This document shows, in pieces, positions 13,145 to 17,406 of a stretch of DNA of 17,406 bases (its first letter is position 1; each line of letters opens with the position of its first letter). The notes under the pieces were generated by a model. That model saw nothing but the letters and a program-made list of their open reading frames with translations, ran no database searches and was not told the origin of the DNA. The position numbers and the translations under genes are program-made. Source of the stretch: Thermaceae bacterium (GTDB lineage: Bacteria; Deinococcota; Deinococci; Deinococcales; Marinithermaceae); contig WFXV01000009.1 of the NCBI GenBank assembly GCA_015490435.1, positions 1 to 17,406 of the forward strand. Reading direction: 5' to 3'.

Positions 13145-13409
13145 ATGGCTCAACTCGAACGCCTGGACTCGGGCGTGGTCCGGATCAACCGGCACGGTCG
13201 CTCGGTCATCCCCAGCAAGCTCCGGCGCGCCTTGGGCTTAAAACCCGGGGGCCGGCTGGTGGCCACCCTGGAGGGGGGACCGCCTCGCGCTTCGACGCTG
13301 GGAAGCGGTGGAAGAAGAGCTTTGGCGGTGAGTGGCCGGCGTTGAGGGGGATCTCGCCGGCGAGCTGATTGAGGAGCGCCGCGCGGAGGCCCGACGTGAG
13401 GACGGCTGA
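13145..13409 (+). pseudogene. vapB: VapB-type (AbrB/MazE fold) antitoxin, frameshifted
   Basis: The first 43 or so codons are a good AbrB-fold domain: VVRINRHGRSVIPSKLRRALGLKPG, then LVATLEG. The frame then loses family likeness and stops at 13345. Removing one G from the G-run at 13273-13278 restores GDRLALRRWEAVEEELWR, then meets one TGA at 13329-13331, and the same frame continues as VAGVEGDLAGELIEERRAEARRED to a stop at 13409. Restored length would be 87 residues, normal for VapB. So there are two lesions: a +1 in a homopolymer and a nonsense codon (TGG to TGA would explain it). A fragment ending at 13345 could still be made, with a DNA-binding domain but no toxin-binding tail. Sequencing error is possible for the G-run but less so for the TGA. 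Confidence 0.75.
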
Positions 13410-13837
13410 ACCGGTTGCCGTGCTCGACGCTTCGGCGTTGCTCGCCTACCTGCGCCGGAAGGCAGGTTTCGAGGTGGTGCGGGAGGCGCTAAGAAGGGGC
13501 GCGGCAATCAGCGCGGTCAACCTTGCCGAGGCGCTAGGGAAACTCCGTGCCAAAGGCCTGGATGCGCATCGCATCGGTGCCAAGCTTCAGGCCCTGGGGC
13601 AGAAGACGATTCCCTTCCATGAAGAGGATGCCCTCGAGGTCGTCCGCCAGCCCAAAGGGCTTTTTCCTTGGAGACCGGGCCTGCCTCGCCCTGGCCGCGC
13701 GGCTCGGCCTGCCGGCGGTGACCGCCAATCGGAGCTGGGCGGAGCTCCCGCTGGGCATCGAAGTCGAGGTCATTCGCCAACTTCCCAACAAACGTAAACC
13801 CGCGCCTCAAAGCCCCTGGAGGGCTCGCGTAGACTAA
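13396..13837 (+). pseudogene. vapC: VapC-type PIN-domain toxin, frameshifted
   Basis: VapC toxins are PIN-domain RNases. The likely start is the GTG at 13396, six bases after GGAGG and overlapping the end of vapB, as usual for these pairs. Seen in the first frame: VAVLDASALLAYL (Asp11) and AVNLAEALGKL (Glu45). After EEDALEVVRQPKG the frame goes wrong; dropping one T from the run at 13661-13665 gives GLFLGDRACLALAARLGLPAVTANRSW (Asp93 restored) and runs to a stop at 13837. The fourth acidic position, usually Asp in a TADR-like motif, is Asn111 here. So the gene has a +1 homopolymer shift and a likely active-site loss. Restored length would be 146 residues. Without the fix the frame ends at 13797 and lacks the last two acidic residues. 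Confidence 0.78.
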
Positions 13838-13841
13838 AAGC
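13830..13841 (+). promoter_or_regulatory. Leaderless-type -10 box of lipB
   Basis: TAGACT at 13830-13835 is followed by six bases and then the GTG of lipB at 13842, with no Shine-Dalgarno. It overlaps the end of the vapC remnant, including the T of its TAA stop. Confidence 0.5.
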
Positions 13842-14513
13842 GTGACCTTCGCCGTCCGCGACCTCGGCCTCATGCCCTACAAGGAGGCCTGGGCGCTCCA
13901 AAAGAGGCTGCACGCTGAGATCGCCCGGGGGCTCCGCCCGCCGACCCTCCTGCTCGTCGAGCATCCCCGGGTGATCACCCTGGGGCGAAAGGCGACCGGG
14001 GAGAACCTCAAGTTCCCCGAGTCCTGGTACCGGGCGAACGGCCTCGAGGTCTACTGGGTCGAGCGCGGCGGCGACGTCACCTACCACGGCCCCGGCCAGC
14101 TCGTCGCCTACCCGCTCTTCCCAGTGGAGCGGCGGGTGCGGGACTTTTTAAGGAAGCTCGAGGCCGCGGTGATCAAGGTCGCCGAAAGCTACGGCATCGA
14201 GGCCTACGCCACCCCAGGCTACGCCGGGGTCTGGGTGGGGGAGGAAAAGCTCGCCGCCTTCGGGGTGGCGGTGAAGGAGGGCGTGGCGCTGCATGGCCTT
14301 GCTCTGAACGTCAATACGAACCTCGAGGACTTCGACCTCATCGTCCCCTGCGGCATCCGCGACAAGGGGGTGACGAGCCTCGAAAAGCTGCTCGGTCACC
14401 CCGTGCCCATGGACGAGGTCAAGGCCCGGCTTGTTCGGGCGATGGAGGAGGTCTTTGGTGAAACGGGTGGAACGGGGCATCCGGCGGAAGAACCCGCCGC
14501 CCCCGGAAGGTAA
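13842..14513 (+). CDS. lipB: Lipoyl(octanoyl) transferase LipB
   Basis: The 223-residue enzyme moves octanoate from acyl carrier protein to lipoyl domains. Motifs in order: LLVEHPRVITLGRKA (37-51), ERGGDVTYHGPGQLVAYP (74-91), the catalytic Lys136 in EEKLAAFGV and the catalytic Cys170 in VPCGIRDKGVTSL. The GTG start at 13842 fits the family N-terminus and sits six bases after TAGACT, so the message is probably leaderless. The last 18 or so residues (rich in Gly, Pro, Ala) overlap lipA by 56 bases in another frame and are unlikely to be structured. With lipA next door it forms the complete endogenous lipoate synthesis pair. Confidence 0.96.
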   Translation: MTFAVRDLGLMPYKEAWALQKRLHAEIARGLRPPTLLLVEHPRVITLGRKATGENLKFPESWYRANGLEVYWVERGGDVTYHGPGQLVAYPLFPVERRVRDFLRKLEAAVIKVAESYGIEAYATPGYAGVWVGEEKLAAFGVAVKEGVALHGLALNVNTNLEDFDLIVPCGIRDKGVTSLEKLLGHPVPMDEVKARLVRAMEEVFGETGGTGHPAEEPAAPGR

Positions 14514-15381
14514 GAAGCCCCCCTGGCTCAAGGTGGGCCTTCCCACCGGGCCCAAGGTCGCCGAGCTCCGCTCGCTCGTCGAGAACCTCGGTCTCCACAC
14601 CGTCTGCCAGGAGGCGCTTTGCCCCAACCTCGGCGAGTGCTGGGGCCACGGCACGATGACGATCATGATCCTGGGGGAGGTTTGCACCCGGGCCTGCAAG
14701 TTCTGCGCCGTCCACACCGGAAACCCGAAGGGCCGCCTCGACCCCGAGGAGCCCCGCCGGGTGGCCGAGGCGGTGAAAAGGCTAAAGCTCGGCTACGTCG
14801 TCCTCACCAGCGTCGACCGGGACGACCTCCCAGACGGCGGCGCCTCCCAGTTCGCCGCCACCATCCGGGCGATCAAGGCCGAGTGGCCGAGGGCCCGGGT
14901 CGAGGCCCTGACCCCCGATTTCCAGGGCGATCTTAAGGCTGTCCAAAAGGTGCTCGACTCCGGCCTCGACGTCTACGCCCACAACCTCGAGACCGTCCGC
15001 CGCTTGACCCCGAGCGTGCGCGACCCCCGGGCAACCTACGACCAAAGCCTAAAGGTCCTCCGCTTCGCCCGCGAGTACCGCGACCAAAAGGGCCTTTCCT
15101 ACCTCACCAAGTCGAGCCTGATGGTGGGGCTCGGCGAGACCGAGGAGGAGATCAAGGAGGCGATGCAAGACCTCCGGGACGCCGGGGTCGAGGTGCTCAC
15201 CCTGGGCCAGTACCTGAGGCCCACCCGCCACCACCTGCCGGTGGCCCGCTACGCCACCCCCGAGGACTTCGCCCGCTACCGGGAGTGGGGGCTAGCGATG
15301 GGGTTTTTGGAGGTCTTCTCCGGCCCCCTGGTGCGCTCTTCCTACCGGGCGGAAAAGGTCTTTTTGGAGGCGGAAAGATGA
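14458..15381 (+). CDS. lipA: Lipoyl synthase LipA
   Basis: The 307-residue radical SAM enzyme inserts two sulfurs into octanoyl groups. The auxiliary cluster motif CQEALCPNLGEC gives Cys50, Cys55 and Cys61 (Cx4Cx5C), and the radical SAM motif CTRACKFC gives Cys76, Cys80 and Cys83. Other family marks are KPPWLKV, LTSVDRDDLPDGGA, YAHNLETV, SSLMVGLGET, LTLGQYLRPT and the C-terminal RSSYRAE, which supplies the Ser ligand of the auxiliary cluster. I chose the GTG at 14458, five bases after GGAGGT and inside lipB; the TTG just before it or the TTG at 14431 are alternatives. The stop overlaps the next gene by ATGA. Confidence 0.96.
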   Translation: MKRVERGIRRKNPPPPEGKKPPWLKVGLPTGPKVAELRSLVENLGLHTVCQEALCPNLGECWGHGTMTIMILGEVCTRACKFCAVHTGNPKGRLDPEEPRRVAEAVKRLKLGYVVLTSVDRDDLPDGGASQFAATIRAIKAEWPRARVEALTPDFQGDLKAVQKVLDSGLDVYAHNLETVRRLTPSVRDPRATYDQSLKVLRFAREYRDQKGLSYLTKSSLMVGLGETEEEIKEAMQDLRDAGVEVLTLGQYLRPTRHHLPVARYATPEDFARYREWGLAMGFLEVFSGPLVRSSYRAEKVFLEAER

Positions 15382-15734
15382 GCCGGCCGCTTGCCGACCT
15401 CCTCGCCCTTTTGCTCTTTGCCGCGACCGGCGTCTACAGCCACCACGGGGCGCTTGCCTTCAAGGACCTCCTCCGGGCGGCTTGGCCCTTCCTCCTCGCC
15501 TGGGTGCTGGTCGCCCCCTTCACCGGCACCTGGCGGGACGCGCGGCTTGCTCCCCTGGTCATCACCTGGGCGATCGCCGTGCCCACCGGCTGGCTGGTGC
15601 GGCTCGTCGCCTACGCCGAACCCCTGGACGGCACGCGGCTTCTCTTCCTCGCCACCAGCCTCGGCTTTAGCCTGCCCTTTTTGCTCCTTTTCCGGCTCCT
15701 CGCCGGGGGGTTTCGTCGAAAGGAGGCGGCATGA
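15378..15734 (+). CDS. DUF3054 family membrane protein
   Basis: The 118-residue protein has about four membrane segments and matches the DUF3054 pattern in length and landmarks: LADLLALLLFAATGVYSHH at the start, WPFLLAWVLVAPFTGTW in the second segment, a conserved WAIAVPTGWLVR in the third, and a last hydrophobic segment before a basic tail. The function of DUF3054 is unknown to me. The ATG at 15378 overlaps the lipA stop (ATGA) and has GGAGG seven bases upstream. Its 3' end overlaps the dehydrogenase gene by four bases. Position in this operon is the only clue and does not show a role in lipoate metabolism. Confidence 0.8.
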   Translation: MSRPLADLLALLLFAATGVYSHHGALAFKDLLRAAWPFLLAWVLVAPFTGTWRDARLAPLVITWAIAVPTGWLVRLVAYAEPLDGTRLLFLATSLGFSLPFLLLFRLLAGGFRRKEAA

Positions 15735-16606
15735 AGGTCGGATGGATCGGTCTTGGGGCCATGGGCTACCCCATGGCGAAGAACCTGAAAGCGGCGGGAC
15801 ACGAGGTCCTGGTTTATAACCGCACCCAAGCCAAGGCCAAGGCCCACGCCGAGGCCTACGGCACCCGCGCGGTGGAGAGGCTCGAGGGCCTCGCCGAGGC
15901 CGAGGCGATCTTCTCCTGCCTGCCCACCTCGAACGAGGTCTGGGAGGTGGCAAAGGCGCTCCTTCCCCACCTGAGGACCGGCACCCTCTGGATCGACTGC
16001 ACCTCGGGGGAGCCGGAGAAAAGCCGCGAGATCGCCGCCCTGCTCGCTGAGGCCGGCGTCCGCTTCCTCGACGCCCCGGTCTCCGGGGGCACCGCCGGGG
16101 CCGAGGCGGGGACGCTCGCGATCATGGTCGGGGGCGACGCCGCCGACTTCGAACGCGCGAAGCCGCTCTTTGCGGCCCTCGGCAAGAAGATCGTCCACCT
16201 CGGGCCCGTGGGCGCCGGCCACGCCACCAAGGCGGTGAACAACACCCTGCTCGCCGCCGCCCTGCTGGCCGCCGCCGAGGGGCTGCTCGCGCTCAAAAAA
16301 GAGGGCGTCGCCCCGGAGAAGGCGCTCGAGGTCATCAACCAAAGCTCGGGGCGGAGCTTCGCCACCGAAGTGCTCTTCCCTGAGCGCGTCCTCGACCGGA
16401 GTTTCCCCCTCACCTTCAAGCTCGGCCTCCTGGCCAAGGACGTGCGCATCGGCAACAAGGTCACCGAGGGCGCCGGGGTCCCGAGCCCGCTCTTCCACCT
16501 CACCCGCGAGCTCTTCCAGGCCGCGGCCAAGACGATCGGCGAGGACGCCGACCACACCGAGGCGGTGAAGCTCGTCGAGGCTTGGGGCGGGGACGAGATC
16601 CGATGA
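15731..16606 (+). CDS. NAD(P)-dependent beta-hydroxyacid dehydrogenase (3-hydroxyisobutyrate dehydrogenase family)
   Basis: The 291-residue protein has the family layout: Rossmann domain with GLGAMGYPMAKNL (7-19), substrate loop DAPVSGGTAGAEAGTLAIMVGG (114-135), and the catalytic Lys167 with Asn171 in GHATKAVNN, followed by the all-helical C-terminal domain. VYNRT after the second strand (Arg31 in the NADPH-preferring position) suggests NADP(H). Members include 3-hydroxyisobutyrate dehydrogenase, tartronate semialdehyde reductase and succinic or glyoxylate reductases; the exact substrate cannot be told. The ATG at 15731 overlaps the DUF3054 stop and is preceded by AGGAGG. Its stop overlaps the SDR gene by ATGA. 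Confidence 0.92.
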   Translation: MKVGWIGLGAMGYPMAKNLKAAGHEVLVYNRTQAKAKAHAEAYGTRAVERLEGLAEAEAIFSCLPTSNEVWEVAKALLPHLRTGTLWIDCTSGEPEKSREIAALLAEAGVRFLDAPVSGGTAGAEAGTLAIMVGGDAADFERAKPLFAALGKKIVHLGPVGAGHATKAVNNTLLAAALLAAAEGLLALKKEGVAPEKALEVINQSSGRSFATEVLFPERVLDRSFPLTFKLGLLAKDVRIGNKVTEGAGVPSPLFHLTRELFQAAAKTIGEDADHTEAVKLVEAWGGDEIR

Positions 16607-17292
16607 GGGTGCTGGTCACCGGCGCCGGGGGCGGGGTCGCCCCGGCGTTCATCGAGGCCTTCCTCGAGGCCGGCGCCGAGCTCGTCCTGGTGGGGCGAAA
16701 CGCCCAGGGCCTGGAGGCGCGGGCCCGGAGCTACGGCCTCCCCTACCGCCTGGCTGACCTCGCCGACCCCCTCTCGACCGCGGCCCTCGCCGAGGCCGAG
16801 CCCGAGGTGGACGGGGTGGTGCACCTGGCCGGCGCCTTCGCCGCTGCCCCGCTACGGGAAAGCGGACCCGGCCTCCTCGAGAAGATGCTCGAGGCCAACC
16901 TGCAGACCCTCTACCACACCGCCCGCGCCTTTCTCCCGGCGCTCGTCCGCCGTCGGGGCTTTCTCGTGGGGGTCTCGGCCGCCGCCGGGCTCAAGTGTGG
17001 CGGCAAGAACCTCGCCGCCTACGCCGCCGCCAAGGCCGGGGTGCTGGCCCTGCTCCGCTCCCTCGCCGAGGAGGAGCCGGCGCTCCGGGTCCTCGCCCTC
17101 GTGCCGATGGCGGCGATCAACACCCCGGCGAACCGCCGGGCGATGCCGGGCGCCGACCCCTCACGCTGGATCCAGCCCCGCGCCCTGGCCGAGGCCACCC
17201 TGGCTGCCCTCCGCCTCCCGGGCGGCCGCCTCCAGGAACTCCCGGTCTACCCTGGTGAACCCGGACGTACACATGTGAGACTCGATCAATAA
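16603..17292 (+). CDS. Short-chain dehydrogenase/reductase (SDR)
   Basis: The 229-residue protein has an SDR core: VLVTGAGGGVAP (3-14, nucleotide loop, with the third Gly of TGxxxGxG replaced by Ala), HLAG (74-77, normally NAG), Ser125 in GVSAAAG and the catalytic pair Tyr140/Lys144 in YAAAK. The ATG at 16603 overlaps the previous stop (ATGA); a longer frame from 16582 lies within that gene. The last residues after LPVYPGE (about 210-216) run into low-GC sequence, GRTHVRLDQ, where composition changes sharply, so the natural C-terminus may have been replaced by an insertion at or after base 17255. Substrate unknown. Confidence 0.87.
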   Translation: MRVLVTGAGGGVAPAFIEAFLEAGAELVLVGRNAQGLEARARSYGLPYRLADLADPLSTAALAEAEPEVDGVVHLAGAFAAAPLRESGPGLLEKMLEANLQTLYHTARAFLPALVRRRGFLVGVSAAAGLKCGGKNLAAYAAAKAGVLALLRSLAEEEPALRVLALVPMAAINTPANRRAMPGADPSRWIQPRALAEATLAALRLPGGRLQELPVYPGEPGRTHVRLDQ

Positions 17293-17296
17293 GAAT

Positions 17297-17330
17297 GTGG
17301 GGACCACTCCAGGAGAGAGGAGGTCCCCAC
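17297..17330 (+). other. Hairpin sequestering a ribosome binding site
   Basis: GTGGGGACC (17297-17305) and GGTCCCCAC (17322-17330) form a perfect 9-bp stem with a 16-base loop. The only good Shine-Dalgarno for the next ORF (GAGAGGAGG, 17315-17323) lies in the loop and first two bases of the right arm, and the ATG comes two bases after the stem. Such a structure could limit translation, as in some insertion sequences, or it could mark an element end. Confidence 0.55.
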
Positions 17331-17332
17331 GA

Positions 17333-17406
17333 ATGCAGCTTACTACGGTTGGCCGGGAAGCATGGCGGGGAGCAAAGAGGGCCCAAGCTCTCATCGAAGC
17401 TGGGGC
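17333..17406 (+). CDS. Unrecognised ORF start, possibly a transposase (partial)
   Basis: An ATG at 17333, nine bases after GGAGG, opens a frame that runs to the right edge (24 codons seen: MQLTTVGREAWRGAKRAQAL and onward). The helical, Arg/Ala-rich start could be the beginning of a helix-turn-helix protein such as a transposase, but nothing diagnostic is visible. Lower GC, a new promoter-less leader with a hairpin, and the odd end of the SDR gene just before it suggest an inserted element. Confidence 0.4.
   Translation, partial: MQLTTVGREAWRGAKRAQALIEAG

Noticed and set aside
11990..13195. 401-codon open frame on the minus strand over amrA and the PH-like gene
   Set aside because: It spans three unrelated plus-strand features and a palindrome, has no family likeness, and lacks a believable start.
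1..17406. tRNA, rRNA, CRISPR array or phage genes
   Set aside because: No cloverleaf, rRNA-like stretch, regular spaced repeats or phage structural genes were seen by reading both strands.

Overview
This is about 17.4 kb of very GC-rich bacterial chromosome. Several signs point to the Deinococcus-Thermus phylum (Deinococcota), most likely a Thermaceae-like thermophile: GTG and TTG starts, many 4-base gene overlaps, several genes that appear to start with no leader right behind a TANNNT -10 box, and the gene set itself. The assignment is inferred from style and content, not from a marker gene. No tRNA, rRNA, CRISPR array or prophage was seen.

Layout. (1) Bases 1-1900, minus strand: most of a MalT-like STAND ATPase/TPR regulator that runs off the left edge. 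(2) Bases 1901-4716, plus strand: two lipoproteins with near-identical leaders, each behind a tandem TTTAACC-type site with an 11-bp period, then a small protein that looks like a second copy of the C-terminal domain of the second lipoprotein. (3) Bases 4812-5801: a membrane GGDEF diguanylate cyclase. (4) Bases 5798-10042, minus strand: a second membrane GGDEF cyclase, a YjjX/DUF84-type NTPase, a divergent PlsY-like acyltransferase, an FAH-family hydrolase, a metallo-beta-lactamase-fold hydrolase and a HAD phosphatase. They are packed end to end, and the last two start at TTG codons inside TTGA overlaps. (5) Bases 10133-12577, plus strand: a complete AmmeMemoRadiSam operon (radical SAM enzyme, Memo-like protein, AMMECR1-like protein), whose shared reaction I do not know to be established. 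(6) Bases 12701-13837: a small membrane protein with a possible bacterial PH-like domain, then a VapBC toxin-antitoxin module in which both genes are broken. (7) Bases 13842-17292, plus strand: lipB, lipA, a DUF3054 membrane protein, a beta-hydroxyacid dehydrogenase-type enzyme and an SDR enzyme, all overlapping. (8) Right edge: a hairpin that buries a ribosome binding site, followed by the start of an unrecognised ORF that may begin a mobile element.

How the parts work together. The lipoprotein block and its divergent ATPase regulator look like a regulated cell-surface module. The tandem 11-bp sites resemble binding sites for OmpR/PhoB-type response regulators, and they also cover the start region of the divergent gene. 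The two cyclases suggest active c-di-GMP signalling. The lipB-lipA pair supplies lipoate for 2-oxoacid dehydrogenases and the glycine cleavage system. The points most worth following are the lipoprotein module with its undescribed repeated domain, the AmmeMemoRadiSam operon, the use of stop codons as -10 boxes for leaderless genes, and the decaying vapBC pair.
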